Below are positions 8,554 to 19,613 of a stretch of DNA of 64,000 nt, one piece after another (within the stretch, counting starts at the first letter, position 1; every line of letters starts with the position of its first letter). The notes below the pieces were generated by a model, which worked only from the letters and a program-made list of their open reading frames with translations, was not told the DNA's origin and did no database searches. The position numbers were made by a program, and so were the translations under genes. The stretch is from Clostridium aceticum (GTDB lineage: Bacteria; Bacillota; Clostridia; Peptostreptococcales; Natronincolaceae): NCBI RefSeq assembly GCF_001042715.1, contig NZ_CP009687.1, positions 2,161,418 through 2,225,417 on the forward strand, read 5' to 3'.

Positions 8554-11043
8554 CTACATAATATATAAAGGATCGATATCAATCCCAACCGTAACCTTTG
8601 AAGAAACAAATTTTTGTCTATGATCTATTAATAAATATTTTACAATAGATTTTAATAATGTATAGGGTACCCCATGATCCTTTAATAGTATTTGGTATCT
8701 ATATTTTTCCTTAATTTTTGCAATCATAGCAGGATTAGGTCCCAATACAACTTCATCATACTCTGTGTAACCTTTGGCTTTTAGTATATACTTTATATTA
8801 TTCGTAATTTTTTGCGAAATTGTGTATACTTCATCTAGATTTTTGCTACTAAAACTAATATGAATCAGTTGTACAAAAGGTGGATAAAGAAATTCTTTTC
8901 TAAGATTCAGTTCTTCCTTATAAAAACTATTGTAGTCATGTTTTGATGCTGTAAAGATGCTATAGTGTTCTGGACTATGGGTTTGAAGGACTACTCTTCC
9001 TTCCTCTAATCCTCTACCAGCCCTTCCTGCTACCTGCGTAACCAATTGAAACGTTCTCTCTGAGGCTCTAAAGTCTGGTAAGTTTAATGTTGCATCAGCA
9101 GCAATAATACCAACCAATGTTACATTAGGAAAGTCCAGTCCTTTGGAAATCATCTGGGTACCTATAAGTATATCTATTTTTTCCTTTTTAAAATCCTCTA
9201 AAATTCTTTGGTGTGAGCCTTTTACACTTGTTGAATCCATATCCATCCTTGAAATAACCGCCTCGGGAAAATAAGATGCTATTAAGCTCTCTATTTTTTG
9301 TGTTCCTACGCCAAAATAGTTTATTTCAGGATCTGAACAGGAGGGGCAAACTTTAGGTATATCCTCCTTTTCTCCGCAGTAATGACACTGTAAATTCTTC
9401 ATGGTTTTGTGATAAGTCATCGTAATATCACAGCGTCTACATTTTACTACATAACCACATTGAGGGCAAGAGATGAAGGTAGCATATCCTCTTCGATTCA
9501 GAAATAATATGGTTTGTTTTTTGTTTTTCAAATTTTCTTGTATCAAAAAATACAACCGTCTGCTTAAGATTCCTTTGTTACCTTCATCTAATTCGTTTTT
9601 CATATCTATTACTTCAACTTCCGGCAATAGAGCATTGGTGGCTCGTTTTGTCAGCGTGAACAAAGAAAATTCTCCTTTGCTTGCTTTATAATAACTCTCC
9701 ATAGAAGGTGTCGCTGAACCCAAAACAACAATAGCATCTTCTTCTCTACTTCGATAGTTTGCCACTTCAACAGCATGATACTTAGGATTGGTTTCTGATT
9801 TATAGGTATGTTCATGCTCTTCATCTATAATAATCATTCCTAGGTTTTTAAAAGGAGCAAAAATAGCAGATCTGGCTCCTATCACGATATTTACTTTTTC
9901 TTCAATAATTTTTCTCCATTCGTCAAATCGTTCTCCCTCTGACAGGTTACTGTGGAGTACCGCAATACCATCTCCAAATCTTCCGTAAAACCTTTCTACC
10001 GTCTGAGGAGTTAAGGCTATTTCAGGTACTAAAATAATCCCTTGCTTTCCTTTTTTTAAAACTTCTTCCATGAGTTGTAGGTAAATTTCTGTTTTTCCAC
10101 TACCGGTAATCCCATGAATCAAAAAGGTTTTTGTTTTCTCCTGATGAATATCTGCTGTAATTTCCTGAATCACCTTATTTTGTTCTAGATTTGCCGCCAT
10201 TTTAGGCAAATTTTCAAAGGCTACATTTTTATAAGGATCTCTCTTATATTCCTTCTCTATGATTACCACATAACCTTTTTCCACTAAAGTATTTAGTGGT
10301 GCTCTGGTGACTTTCAATTGATCCATTAGTTCCTTGACAGTACACATTTTATGCTGTTTTAAAAATAATATGATTTCTTGCTGCCTTTTTGCATTTTTCA
10401 AAGAATTTATTATGTTTTCTATTTCTGTTTCCTTTAAATTTAATTTTGCATACTGTTGGGTTTGTATTTTTACCCTAGAAGAAACTTCATAATCTATTTT
10501 AATCATATTTTTTTCTTCCATTAATTTTAGTACAGTGCTTAAGTTTTTTATAGAAAGTCTGCTATACAGCTTATCTAAGGTACTCTTACCCCCTAGACTC
10601 TCTAGTGTATCTAGAAATTCAACCTGATTCTTAGCGTTGCTACTAATACTTTTTTTCCAGTCTTCTTCTATTAAATGTACGATCTTTTTCTCTATATTCA
10701 CAATACCAGCAGGAAGGATACAATGGATGGCATCTATATATTTACAGAGATACTTGTTTTTTAACCAGACGATCAACTTAATTTGTTTTTTATTTAATAT
10801 CGGCTCATCCTCTATAGGATAGAGAAGCTCTTTGAGAGGATATTGAAGTTCTTCTTCTGCTGTTTTTATATTTAATACGTAGGCTTCTAACTTCTTGTTC
10901 CCCATACCAAAGGGAACCATGACCCTCATGCCTTCTTTTATTATCTCCAGCAGGTGTTCTGGAATTTTATAGTCAAATATTTTATCCATTTGCAAACTTG
11001 TATGATTTACTATTACTTGAGCTACATATTTTTTTTCCTTCAC
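8554..11043 (-). CDS. priA: Primosomal protein N' (replication restart helicase)
   Basis: At 829 residues this is a full-length PriA, which reloads the replisome at stalled forks. It has an N-terminal 3'-DNA-binding domain, Walker [13 protein letters not shown] (about 309-320), Walker B DEEH, and a zinc-binding cysteine array ([25 protein letters not shown]) inserted in the helicase core. Start is GTG 11043 after AGGAGGTGATGGA. It lies 20 bases upstream of def, in one operon. Confidence 0.97.
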   Translation of the reverse strand: MKEKKYVAQVIVNHTSLQMDKIFDYKIPEHLLEIIKEGMRVMVPFGMGNKKLEAYVLNIKTAEEELQYPLKELLYPIEDEPILNKKQIKLIVWLKNKYLCKYIDAIHCILPAGIVNIEKKIVHLIEEDWKKSISSNAKNQVEFLDTLESLGGKSTLDKLYSRLSIKNLSTVLKLMEEKNMIKIDYEVSSRVKIQTQQYAKLNLKETEIENIINSLKNAKRQQEIILFLKQHKMCTVKELMDQLKVTRAPLNTLVEKGYVVIIEKEYKRDPYKNVAFENLPKMAANLEQNKVIQEITADIHQEKTKTFLIHGITGSGKTEIYLQLMEEVLKKGKQGIILVPEIALTPQTVERFYGRFGDGIAVLHSNLSEGERFDEWRKIIEEKVNIVIGARSAIFAPFKNLGMIIIDEEHEHTYKSETNPKYHAVEVANYRSREEDAIVVLGSATPSMESYYKASKGEFSLFTLTKRATNALLPEVEVIDMKNELDEGNKGILSRRLYFLIQENLKNKKQTILFLNRRGYATFISCPQCGYVVKCRRCDITMTYHKTMKNLQCHYCGEKEDIPKVCPSCSDPEINYFGVGTQKIESLIASYFPEAVISRMDMDSTSVKGSHQRILEDFKKEKIDILIGTQMISKGLDFPNVTLVGIIAADATLNLPDFRASERTFQLVTQVAGRAGRGLEEGRVVLQTHSPEHYSIFTASKHDYNSFYKEELNLRKEFLYPPFVQLIHISFSSKNLDEVYTISQKITNNIKYILKAKGYTEYDEVVLGPNPAMIAKIKEKYRYQILLKDHGVPYTLLKSIVKYLLIDHRQKFVSSKVTVGIDIDPLYIM

Positions 11044-11060
11044 TCCATCACCTCCTGATA

Positions 11061-11180
11061 TAGCTAAGCAAGTTCAAACTTTCATTTTGATATACACGGT
11101 CTACGGTTTCACCCCAAAACCGTGGGCTGCAAATGTAGCCCTTAGTATATCAAAATTAAGTCCTAATGTTGTTTATCTAT
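11061..11180. repeat. Family A palindromic repeat, copy 1 (three-way-junction fold)
   Basis: About 120 bp with outer arms TTTTGATATAC / GTATATCAAAA enclosing two internal hairpins, ACGGTTT...AAACCGT and GGGCT...AGCCC. The outer flanks (AAGCAAGTTCAAACTTT and TCCTAATGTTGTTTATCTAT) are also shared with the copy at 26011-26130. It has no open frame and looks like a MITE-like or structured repeat. It fills most of the 367-base gap between priA and the coaBC terminator, together with the next entry. Confidence 0.8.
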
Positions 11181-11201
11181 ATAAAAATTTTAATGTTCTC
11201 T

Positions 11202-11290
11202 CATAAGCATTAACTTAAGCTAATTTTTCTAAAAACCCTGTGGATTTGTCATCTTGAGCATAGTGAAAGATCTTGAAATAACGAAGAGTT
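11202..11290. repeat. Family B repeat (TGTCATCCTGAG type), degenerate copy
   Basis: Starts with CATAAGCATTAAC and contains TTGTCATCTTGAGCATAGTG and AAAGATCTTGAAATAACGAAG. It is a half copy of the complete palindromic element at 30300-30433. TGTCATCCTGAG-type sequences are scattered in many bacterial genomes. Confidence 0.6.
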
Positions 11291-11338
11291 TTCTTATATC
11301 CATTATATCAAATTTTAATTAAAATAAAAAATCCTGCA

Positions 11339-11400
11339 TAAAAAATCTGTATCCAAATAAGCGGTTACTTTTTCAGTACCTTCTTAAAACAGGATACAGA
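11339..11400 (-). terminator. Terminator of the coaBC operon
   Basis: CTGTATCC and GGATACAG pair across about 37 bases, followed on the minus strand by ATTTTTTATG. It is 11 bases past the coaBC stop. Confidence 0.7.
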
Positions 11401-11410
11401 CTTTCATTTG

Positions 11411-12601
11411 TTAAAACAGTTGCTTCACCTTATCCAAAATATGATGAGCTATTTCTAATTTAGAAGATCTATCAATCTTTGTTATATTATCATTTTTATC
11501 AATTAAATAGACAATGTTGGTATCTGTACCAAACCCAGCTCCTTCTTGAGTAACATCATTTGCCACAATAAAATCTAGATTTTTCTTTAAAATTTTCCCT
11601 TTTGCATATTCTATAACATGATCTGTCTCTGCTGCAAAGCCTACTAATATTTTTTCTTTCTTTATCTGTCCAAGTTCAAACAAAATATCAGGATTTCTCA
11701 CCAAGGTCAGCGTTAAATCGCCCTCTTGCTTTTTAATCTTTTTTTCTGCACTATATTGGGGGCGATAGTCCGCCACAGCAGCAGATTTAATAATAACCTC
11801 CTGATGAGGAAAATGCTTCATAACAGCATCGTACATATCTAAGGTGCTTTTTATAGGAACAAATTCAACATTAGAAGGGGGAGAAAGCTTTGTTGGTCCT
11901 GATATTAAAGTAACATCAGCACCTCTTTTACTAGCGGCTTCAGCTAAGGCATAACCCATTTTTCCACTGGAGTGATTTGTAATAAATCGCACTGGGTCAA
12001 TGGCCTCCATCGTTGGGCCAGCGGTAATCAATACTTTTTTTCCTTCTAGGTCTCTTTTCTCTTTTGCAATTTCAAGAATAAATTCAATAATTTTATCAAC
12101 CTCTGCTAGTTTTCCCTCACCTATATCACCACAAGCTAATCTGCCGGAGGCTGGAGGAATAAAGCTATATCCCAGGGTCTTTAGCTTTTCAATATTGGAT
12201 TGAAAAATGACGTTCTGGTACATCTTCGTATTCATGGCTGGAGCAAAAACAACCTTTGCAGTAGAAGCCATAATGGTGGTAGATAACATATCATCAGCAA
12301 TGCCATGGGCTACTTTACCAATAATATTGGCTGTAGCAGGTGCTACTAAAAGAATATCTGCTTTTTGTGCCAAAGATATATGTTCTATATCCCAGTATCT
12401 AGGACTTTCAAAAAGCTCTGTAATCACTGGATTTTGACTAAGGGCTTGCAGGGTATGGGGCTGAAGAAAGGCCATAGCAGATTTCGTCATAATTACATTC
12501 ACATTTGCCTGAAGTTTTTTTAATCTACTGACAATATCACAGGCTTTATAAGCAGCAATTCCACCTGTAACCCCTAATACAATGTTTTTTCCCTTTAGCA
12601 T
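11411..12601 (-). CDS. coaBC: Bifunctional phosphopantothenoylcysteine decarboxylase / phosphopantothenate-cysteine ligase
   Basis: A 396-residue Dfp protein catalysing two steps of CoA synthesis. The FMN-dependent CoaC half (about 1-180) shows GVTGGIAAYKA, the active-site His in ALSQNPV...DIEHISLA, and the conserved PAMNTKMY. The CTP-dependent CoaB half shows ITAGPTMEAIDPVRFITN and the KVKKQ-like loop KKIKKQEGD. It is 5 bases downstream of rpoZ, in the gmk operon. Confidence 0.97.
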   Translation of the reverse strand: MLKGKNIVLGVTGGIAAYKACDIVSRLKKLQANVNVIMTKSAMAFLQPHTLQALSQNPVITELFESPRYWDIEHISLAQKADILLVAPATANIIGKVAHGIADDMLSTTIMASTAKVVFAPAMNTKMYQNVIFQSNIEKLKTLGYSFIPPASGRLACGDIGEGKLAEVDKIIEFILEIAKEKRDLEGKKVLITAGPTMEAIDPVRFITNHSSGKMGYALAEAASKRGADVTLISGPTKLSPPSNVEFVPIKSTLDMYDAVMKHFPHQEVIIKSAAVADYRPQYSAEKKIKKQEGDLTLTLVRNPDILFELGQIKKEKILVGFAAETDHVIEYAKGKILKKNLDFIVANDVTQEGAGFGTDTNIVYLIDKNDNITKIDRSSKLEIAHHILDKVKQLF

Positions 12602-12606
12602 TATAA

Positions 12607-12822
12607 TTAAACCTTATGATCTTCCGCAGGTTCGTAGGTAACCATATCCTCTACAATTTCCTGCGTTGCTATAGAAACTGGTCTTAATGAAGCCGCTCTC
12701 ACCTTAGGTTCATTGCCATCTATAAGCTGTCTAGCCCTTTTAGCTACCGCCACCACTAAAGTATATCGGCTATCTACTTTTTTCATCAAATCATTGGTTG
12801 ATGGGTATAACATATCGATCAC
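12607..12822 (-). CDS. rpoZ: RNA polymerase omega subunit
   Basis: A 71-residue protein with the omega core RYTLVVAVAKRARQLIDG, which supports RNA polymerase assembly. It sits between gmk and coaBC, its standard position in Firmicutes. Confidence 0.95.
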   Translation of the reverse strand: MIDMLYPSTNDLMKKVDSRYTLVVAVAKRARQLIDGNEPKVRAASLRPVSIATQEIVEDMVTYEPAEDHKV

Positions 12823-12827
12823 TCCTC

Positions 12828-13430
12828 TTAAAATATAGATTTAATATTTTTATGAATTCTACTTACCCTGCATTTTTCAGCTGTAATAATAGATTCTACA
12901 TCCTTTGTAGCTCTTTGAAGATCATCATTTAAAACAGCATAATCATACTTTATTACTTGTTCTATTTCTTCTATCGCACATCCATAGCGCTTTTCAATAT
13001 CCTTTTGACTTTCTGTTCCCCTAGCAACAATCCTATTTTTTAGCTCTTCTAATGAAGGTGGCAAAATAAAAATAAATACACCATCTTTAAACTTTTCTTT
13101 CACCTGCAGTGCACCTACTATATCAATCTCTAGTAAAACATCATTCCCTTTTTCTAGGTTTTTCAGTACATATTCTTTAGGCGTACCATAATAATTATCG
13201 TATACCTTTGCATACTCTAAAAGAGCATCCTGCTTAATCATCTCTTCGAACTGGTCCTTTGAGATAAAGTAATAGTTTTCTCCTTCCACTTCTCCTTTTC
13301 TTGGATCTCTTGTAGTGGCAGAAACAGAAATTTTTATTTGCTTATTTAACTTAAGTAAGTTTTTGCAAATCGTTCCCTTTCCAGCTCCTGAAGGTCCTGA
13401 AACAACGATTAACAATCCTTTTTTATTCAT
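12828..13430 (-). CDS. gmk: Guanylate kinase
   Basis: A 200-residue GMP kinase with P-loop SGPSGAGKGTICKNL (about 10-24) and the GMP-binding segments SATTRDPRKGEVEGENYYF and EYAKVYDNYYGTP. It makes GDP from GMP. The C-terminal AERCRVSRIHKN-like tail is slightly extended. It follows remA by 21 bases. Confidence 0.97.
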   Translation of the reverse strand: MNKKGLLIVVSGPSGAGKGTICKNLLKLNKQIKISVSATTRDPRKGEVEGENYYFISKDQFEEMIKQDALLEYAKVYDNYYGTPKEYVLKNLEKGNDVLLEIDIVGALQVKEKFKDGVFIFILPPSLEELKNRIVARGTESQKDIEKRYGCAIEEIEQVIKYDYAVLNDDLQRATKDVESIITAEKCRVSRIHKNIKSIF

Positions 13431-13451
13431 ACGTATCTCCTCTTTCTTACA

Positions 13452-13730
13452 CTACTCGCCTTCAACAACTGTCTCTGTATCCTTATTTTCTTTGGCACTT
13501 AGTCTATGAGCAACTGTCTCTGGCTGTACCGCAGATAAAATAATATGATCACTGTCTGTTACGATCACAGCCCTAGTTCTACGTCCATAAGTGGCATCAA
13601 TCAACATACCTCGATCTCTTGCTTCTTGAATAATTCTCTTTATAGGTGCCGACTCTGGACTAACAATAGCTACAATTCTACTGGCGGATACAATATTACC
13701 AAAACCAATGTTGATTAGTTTAATATTCAT
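13452..13730 (-). CDS. remA: RemA/DUF370 biofilm regulator
   Basis: 92 residues of the RemA family, a DNA-binding oligomeric regulator of matrix genes in Bacillus, here in its conserved place between yicC and gmk. The core [19 protein letters not shown] and [14 protein letters not shown] motifs are present. The acidic tail after residue 80 is lineage-specific. Confidence 0.93.
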   Translation of the reverse strand: MNIKLINIGFGNIVSASRIVAIVSPESAPIKRIIQEARDRGMLIDATYGRRTRAVIVTDSDHIILSAVQPETVAHRLSAKENKDTETVVEGE

Positions 13731-13741
13731 TGTTTTGCCTC

Positions 13742-14623
13742 CTATTCAATATTTTGAATCTGCTCTCTAATTTTTTCTAGTTCACTTTTCACCTCTACTA
13801 CCATATTAGCAGTAGTTAAGTCATTGGCCTTTGAACCTATTGTATTGATCTCTCTATTCATCTCTTGAATAATAAAATCTAATTTCCTACCTACTGCCTC
13901 CTGCTGTTCCATTGATTTCTTAAATTGGATTATATGACTATTAAATCTTACAATTTCTTCAGTAATACTGCTTTTATCGGCAAACAAGGCGACTTCTAAA
14001 GCAATCCTGCCCTCATCTATCTCTAATTCTTCTTCCAACATTTCTTTAACACGTTTTGTTAATCGTTTTTTATGTTCTTTTACTACTTCAGGACTTCTTT
14101 CTTCTATTTTCTGTATTAAATCTAGAAGTATGTCTAAGCGTTTTAGTAAATCTTCCTTAAGTTTCCATCCTTCTTCAATTCGCATTTCTAACAAACTGTT
14201 TAATGCATCCATTAAACCTTCTTTTAAAAGATTCCATATCATCTCTTGGTCTTCTTCTTTTTTTTCTAATTTCAGCACATCAGGAAACTTAGCAATTGTA
14301 GATACAGCTATATCTTTTTCTAGATCAAAACGATGATGAATCTCCTTCAGCGCCTCTACATACTGTTGTGCTAAAGCAATATCTGTGATTACTTTTATGT
14401 CACTTTCACCAATGTTTTTATAGCCAATAAATACCTCCACTCTACCTCTATAAACTTTTTCTTTAATGATCTTTCTGATCTGTTCCTCTAGATAAGTGAA
14501 ACTTTTGGGCATTTTAACACTTATATCTACGTACCTGTGATTTACTGATTTTAACTCTATCTGAAAATGCTTTCCTTCGAGTTGTACATCTCCTCGTCCA
14601 AACCCTGTCATGCTTCTTAACAT
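13742..14623 (-). CDS. yicC: YicC-family endoribonuclease
   Basis: About 293 residues with the signature N-terminus [10 protein letters not shown] and C-terminus containing [20 protein letters not shown]. YicC proteins are RNases linked to small-RNA turnover. I start at ATG 14623 because AAGGATG precedes it at good spacing and the family begins M(L/I)xSMTGFG; ATG 14632 would add three residues. It is 11 bases before remA. Confidence 0.93.
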   Translation of the reverse strand: MLRSMTGFGRGDVQLEGKHFQIELKSVNHRYVDISVKMPKSFTYLEEQIRKIIKEKVYRGRVEVFIGYKNIGESDIKVITDIALAQQYVEALKEIHHRFDLEKDIAVSTIAKFPDVLKLEKKEEDQEMIWNLLKEGLMDALNSLLEMRIEEGWKLKEDLLKRLDILLDLIQKIEERSPEVVKEHKKRLTKRVKEMLEEELEIDEGRIALEVALFADKSSITEEIVRFNSHIIQFKKSMEQQEAVGRKLDFIIQEMNREINTIGSKANDLTTANMVVEVKSELEKIREQIQNIE

Positions 14624-14673
14624 AAATTTCATCCTTCCGTTTTATAACCTCACTTTATAAAAGTTCATAGTTT

Positions 14674-15531
14674 CTAATCCCGCTGATTAAAAGAGTATAC
14701 CCCACAGCAGATATCCTCTGCCGGTCCCTCCATATCAATATTTCCTTCTTTATCTATGGTGATTTTTAATTTTCCTCCTTCTGTGTTTACCCACACTTCT
14801 TCCTCTACTAGCTTTAAGTGATGGGCTATACCACATACACTAGTAACGCCGGTGCCACAAGCTAAGGTATATCCTGCACCACGTTCCCAAGTCCTTACTT
14901 CTATATGGGTAGCATCCAGTATTTTAGCAAAGTTAACATTGGTATTTTCAGGAAATATAGAATGTTTCTCAATAATGGGTCCTATGGTTTTTACCATATC
15001 CAAACTTAGATCCTCTGTAAAAATCACCGTATGAGGCACACCCATTAAAACTGTTGAAATAAGAAAAGTCTTATCTTCTACCTTTAATTCTTGATTAATA
15101 AAACTAGTTATTTCTTCTGTTTTGACAGGAATTTTTTCAGGCTCAAAAATCATTTTTCCCATATTTACATTAACAGTATCCACCCTGCTGCTGGTTTCTT
15201 TTATATGGACAGTTTTTATGCCAGCTAAGGTTTCAATGTTAAATTGCTTTGTTTTCACCAAACCCTCGTCATATACAAACTTTGCAAAACATCTTATACC
15301 GTTACCACACATATTGGCTTTAGATCCATCACTATTATAATAGTACATCTTAAAATCAGCTTTCTGTGATGTGCCTACCATCATCAAACCATCCCCACCT
15401 ATACCAAAGCGCCTATGGCAACTTCGGATTGCCAGTTCACTAAATTTTTCTTCATAGGGAAAGCTTTCATATTTTATAATAATGAAATCATTTCCTGCAC
15501 CATGTAATTTTTTAAAAGGAATATTCATCAT
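14674..15531 (-). CDS. dapF: Diaminopimelate epimerase
   Basis: 285 residues. It interconverts LL- and meso-diaminopimelate for lysine and peptidoglycan synthesis. The two catalytic cysteines are in ANMCGNGIRCFAKF (about 74-87) and LACGTGVTSVCG (about 223-234), with the N-terminal KLHGAGNDFI motif. It begins MMN; either Met is possible. It is the first gene of the minus-strand run toward coaBC and is divergent from rqcH. Confidence 0.97.
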   Translation of the reverse strand: MMNIPFKKLHGAGNDFIIIKYESFPYEEKFSELAIRSCHRRFGIGGDGLMMVGTSQKADFKMYYYNSDGSKANMCGNGIRCFAKFVYDEGLVKTKQFNIETLAGIKTVHIKETSSRVDTVNVNMGKMIFEPEKIPVKTEEITSFINQELKVEDKTFLISTVLMGVPHTVIFTEDLSLDMVKTIGPIIEKHSIFPENTNVNFAKILDATHIEVRTWERGAGYTLACGTGVTSVCGIAHHLKLVEEEVWVNTEGGKLKITIDKEGNIDMEGPAEDICCGVYSFNQRD

Positions 15532-15739
15532 TTTTACACCTCGCTTTATTTTAAAGTGTTAACATTTTTTATTAAATTTATTTTTGTGTAAAAGATGTCA
15601 ACAATAAAACTAGAAGATTTTTTTCTTTTTACCATAAATATGTAATTCATAAAATTTCTTTTAATATTAAAAGCATACTAATAATAAGTGTATAATGCAA
15701 TAGTTTCCTTTATAAATTCTATAAGTTTCTTTGTTAATT

Positions 15740-15768
15740 TTGCATTTACTATTATTTTATGCTATATT
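15740..15768 (+). promoter_or_regulatory. SigA-type promoter of rqcH
   Basis: TTGCAT (15740-15745), 17-base spacer, TATATT (15763-15768), 35 bases before the rqcH ATG. The rest of the 272-base divergent region between dapF and rqcH is AT-rich with no other gene visible. Confidence 0.55.
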
Positions 15769-15803
15769 ATGTATGATTACTATATCAATAGGAGGGCTTT
15801 ATT

Positions 15804-17573
15804 ATGGCCTTAGATGGGTTAGTTACTTATGCTTTACTATCTGAATTTCAAAGTTTATTGAGCTTTAATAGAATAGAGAAAGTTTATCAACCAGAGGCTG
15901 ATGAAATTATCATATTATTAAGGGGGCAAGGAAAAAATTTAAAGTTGCTATTATCCGTTAATAGTAATTATCCTAGAGTGCATTTTACCAATGTCAATAA
16001 GGAAAATCCTACAACACCTCCAAGCTTTTGTATGTTATTAAGAAAGTATTTGCAAGGCGGCAAAATTGTTGCCATCACTCAGCCAAACTTTGAGAGAATC
16101 ATTAAATTTAAAATCGAAACACTAGATGAATTAAACATGGTAAAATCCAGGGAACTGATTATTGAAATGATGGGACGTCATAGTAATATTATTCTTATTG
16201 ACTGTGAGAGCAACAAAGTCTTAGACAGTATTAAAAGGATCTCCTTCGATGTAAGTCGCTACCGTCAGGTGCTTCCGGGATTGCAGTATGCTATGCCCCC
16301 CTCAAAAGATAAATATAACCCTTTGGAGATTAAGGGTTTTGAAGAGTTTCAAACAGCTCTTTCTCATGATCTGCAACTCTCTGTAGAAAAAGGTCTATAT
16401 AGTACCTTTATCGGGGTCTCTCCTTTAGTAGCAAGAGAAATATGTTTTGCTACCATGATTGAAGGAAGTGGTCTTTTGGGTCAGTTATCTATAGATGATT
16501 TTCATTGTCTATACAAAGGTTTTTCCTCCATATTTCAAAGTCTTCAATCCCATGACTATAGGCCATATTTATTTTTTGATACTGATGGTCAAAAGTATGT
16601 TGATTTTAGCATTTTAGAAATGACACATCTTTCTCTTTATCAAAAACAAGAAGTTTCCTCTGCCAGCGAAATGTTAGAGGTTTTTTATAAAAATCGTGAT
16701 GCTCATCAACGGATTAAACAAAAATCCTATGATTTAAGAAAAAGTATTACCACAAAATTAGATCGCTTATATAATAAGGTACAAAACCTCCATCAAGATT
16801 TGAAAAATGCAAAAAAAGCAGATGACTATAGACTTAAAGGTGATCTCCTAACCGCTCATTTGTATCAAATTCAAAAAGGTGACGAAGTTGTAGAGGTAGT
16901 CAATTATTATGATGAGGATCAAAATATCCTAAAAATCCAACTGGATAAAAGATTAACGCCTTCTCAAAATGCTCAAAGCTATTATAAAAAATACAATAAG
17001 GCAAAAAACGCCCTTTTGGAAGTTGATAAACAACTAAAAAAAGCTAAGGAAGAAATTGACTACTTAGAGCAGGTTGTTATCAATATAGATCAGTCCACCT
17101 ACCTTTCAGACTTAGAAGAAATTCATAGCGAATTAATAGAGACCGGTTACTTGAAAAAAAGATTAACCAAAAAAAGTGTAGCCACTTTTAAGAAAACAGG
17201 TTATCTAAAATATATTTCTTCTGATGGCCTTGAAATTTTAGTAGGGAAAAACAATAAGCAAAACGATGAAATCACACTAAAAATTGCTGATAAAGAAGAC
17301 TTATGGTTCCATATCAAAGACATGCCGGGATCTCACGTACTTTTGAAAACGGCTGGAAAACCCTGCAGCGAAACAACCGTTTTAGAAGCAGCTACTTTAG
17401 CTGCCTACTATAGCAAGGCAAAAAACGCTACAAAGGTGGCTGTGGACTATACTGCTAGAAAAAACGTACGGAAACCTAAAGGTGCTAAGCCTGGTATGGT
17501 GATCTATGATTATTATACGACACTACTGGTGGATGGAACTGAGCAAGCCATTTCTCATCTTAAACAAATTTAA
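15804..17573 (+). CDS. rqcH: RqcH/NFACT ribosome-associated quality control factor
   Basis: A 589-residue NFACT protein with an N-terminal NFACT-N domain (GLVTYALLSEFQ..., MMGRHSNIILID), helix-hairpin-helix and long coiled coil (about 290-430), and a C-terminal NFACT-R domain (DLWFHIKDMPGSHVLL, about 495-510). RqcH recruits tRNA-Ala to stalled 50S subunits and adds alanine tails. It was formerly annotated as a fibronectin-binding protein. ATG 15804 follows AGGAGGGCTTTATT. It is monocistronic on the plus strand, against the surrounding genes. Confidence 0.95.
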   Translation: MALDGLVTYALLSEFQSLLSFNRIEKVYQPEADEIIILLRGQGKNLKLLLSVNSNYPRVHFTNVNKENPTTPPSFCMLLRKYLQGGKIVAITQPNFERIIKFKIETLDELNMVKSRELIIEMMGRHSNIILIDCESNKVLDSIKRISFDVSRYRQVLPGLQYAMPPSKDKYNPLEIKGFEEFQTALSHDLQLSVEKGLYSTFIGVSPLVAREICFATMIEGSGLLGQLSIDDFHCLYKGFSSIFQSLQSHDYRPYLFFDTDGQKYVDFSILEMTHLSLYQKQEVSSASEMLEVFYKNRDAHQRIKQKSYDLRKSITTKLDRLYNKVQNLHQDLKNAKKADDYRLKGDLLTAHLYQIQKGDEVVEVVNYYDEDQNILKIQLDKRLTPSQNAQSYYKKYNKAKNALLEVDKQLKKAKEEIDYLEQVVINIDQSTYLSDLEEIHSELIETGYLKKRLTKKSVATFKKTGYLKYISSDGLEILVGKNNKQNDEITLKIADKEDLWFHIKDMPGSHVLLKTAGKPCSETTVLEAATLAAYYSKAKNATKVAVDYTARKNVRKPKGAKPGMVIYDYYTTLLVDGTEQAISHLKQI

Positions 17574-17581
17574 AAGACAAA

Positions 17582-17598
17582 GGCGGTCAAAGACCGCC
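17582..17598. terminator. Shared hairpin between convergent rqcH and pyrR
   Basis: GGCGGTC-AAA-GACCGCC is a compact GC-rich stem placed between the two convergent stops. T-runs are weak on both sides. GGGCGGTCTTTGACCGCCC is a type of small repeat common in clostridia, so it may be a repeat co-opted as a bidirectional terminator. Confidence 0.6.
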
Positions 17599-17599
17599 C

Positions 17600-18145
<546 letters not shown>

Positions 18146-18150
18146 TCACT

Positions 18151-19074
18151 TCAGTCCAAAGGACTATTTCTCATAAAACGCAATACTTTTTCAAAGCTAG
18201 GGGGTAAAGGAGCTTCAAATTCCATGTATTCTTTTTTTGTAGGATGAATAAATCCTAAAACCTTCGCATGAAGAACCTGACCAGCTAAATTAAATTTTGT
18301 GCTCTTCCCACCATAAACTTCGTCCCCTAATAAGGGATGCTTTATATAGGATAAATGTACCCTGATCTGATGGGTCCGTCCAGTTTCTAATTTCGCTTCA
18401 ATATATGTATAGCCTTTAAACCTTTCTAATACCTGTATATGGGTAACAGCATTTCTACCATTCTCTACCACCGCCATTTTAAGTCGCTGGGTAGGATGAC
18501 GACCAATTGGGGCATCTATGGTAGCCTTACTTTCTTTTATATTCCCTAAAGCAATAGCGTGATACCTTCTAGTAATGGAATGTTCTTTTAATTGCTCCGC
18601 CAATTTTCTATGGGCAACGTTGTTTTTGGCCACCATTAATAATCCAGAGGTATCTTTATCAATACGATGTACGATCCCTGGCCGAATCACGCCATTAATA
18701 GAAGACAGCTTGCCTTCACAATGATATAACAGAGCATTTACTAGGGTATTTTCATAGTTACCTACAGCAGGATGAACCACCATGTCTTGAGGTTTGTTTA
18801 CAATAACCATATCTTCATCTTCATAAATAATATCAATAGGAATATTTTGTGGTTTAATATCCAGCTCTCTAGGGGGTGGTACTAAAACCTCTACTTCATC
18901 TCCCTCTTTTACGATATATTTACTTTTCTCAAGTTTCTTATTTACCTTTACTAGTTCTTCTTTGATAAGTTTCTGTAAATAACTTCTGCTTAGATCTTCA
19001 TACTGCTCTGAAATATATAGATCTAATCTAACACCTTCTTCTTCCTCTGATACAAAAAATATTTCTCTGTCCAA
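18151..19074 (-). CDS. rluD: RluD-type pseudouridine synthase
   Basis: 307 residues, with an N-terminal S4 RNA-binding domain (about 12-75), then the RluA/RluD catalytic motif HRIDKDTSGLLMVAKN (about 136-151) holding the catalytic Asp, and GRTHQIRVHL. It modifies 23S rRNA helix 69 or tRNA; the exact target cannot be told from sequence. It is 3 bases after lspA. Confidence 0.92.
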   Translation of the reverse strand: MDREIFFVSEEEEGVRLDLYISEQYEDLSRSYLQKLIKEELVKVNKKLEKSKYIVKEGDEVEVLVPPPRELDIKPQNIPIDIIYEDEDMVIVNKPQDMVVHPAVGNYENTLVNALLYHCEGKLSSINGVIRPGIVHRIDKDTSGLLMVAKNNVAHRKLAEQLKEHSITRRYHAIALGNIKESKATIDAPIGRHPTQRLKMAVVENGRNAVTHIQVLERFKGYTYIEAKLETGRTHQIRVHLSYIKHPLLGDEVYGGKSTKFNLAGQVLHAKVLGFIHPTKKEYMEFEAPLPPSFEKVLRFMRNSPLD

Positions 19075-19077
19075 ACT

Positions 19078-19530
19078 TTACATCTCCTTTTGGCTCAAAT
19101 CATCATATTTTAAGATCACATAGATGACTAATATTTGTCCTATAACAATAGCTGAATCAGCAATATTAAATACTGGCCATATCCTAAAATCGATAAAATC
19201 TACTACAAAGTTATACAACACTCTATCCACTAAGTTTCCGGCGGCACCACCTACAATTAAGCTTAATCCCAACATCATAGGCTTAGGATAGTTTTTGTTT
19301 TTTCTAAAATAAATTACAATAAATCCAACAATAAGTACAGTCATAATGATAAAAAACCACCTCTGACCTTGCAAAACCCCAAAGGCTGCTCCTCTATTTT
19401 CTACATAGGTAAAATGCAGAACATTTTTTATAATAGGAATTTCTCCAACATCTTTTAAGTAGTTTAATACCAATATCTTACTTAATTGATCTAATATAAA
19501 TACAACAAAGGATATTATATAGTTCATCAT
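19078..19530 (-). CDS. lspA: Lipoprotein signal peptidase
   Basis: 150 residues with four membrane segments. The conserved motifs ENRGAAFG (about 53-60), GAAGNLVDR (about 104-112) and FNIADSAIV (about 127-135) carry the catalytic aspartates. It cleaves the signal peptide of prolipoproteins. It forms an operon with rluD and pyrR. Confidence 0.96.
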   Translation of the reverse strand: MMNYIISFVVFILDQLSKILVLNYLKDVGEIPIIKNVLHFTYVENRGAAFGVLQGQRWFFIIMTVLIVGFIVIYFRKNKNYPKPMMLGLSLIVGGAAGNLVDRVLYNFVVDFIDFRIWPVFNIADSAIVIGQILVIYVILKYDDLSQKEM

Positions 19531-19613
19531 CTAACCCCCTTCCATTTAACACTTTAATGATTATACCACTATAAATAGAAAAAAGATACAAAAAGTACCT
19601 TTCTCCCTGGGTG

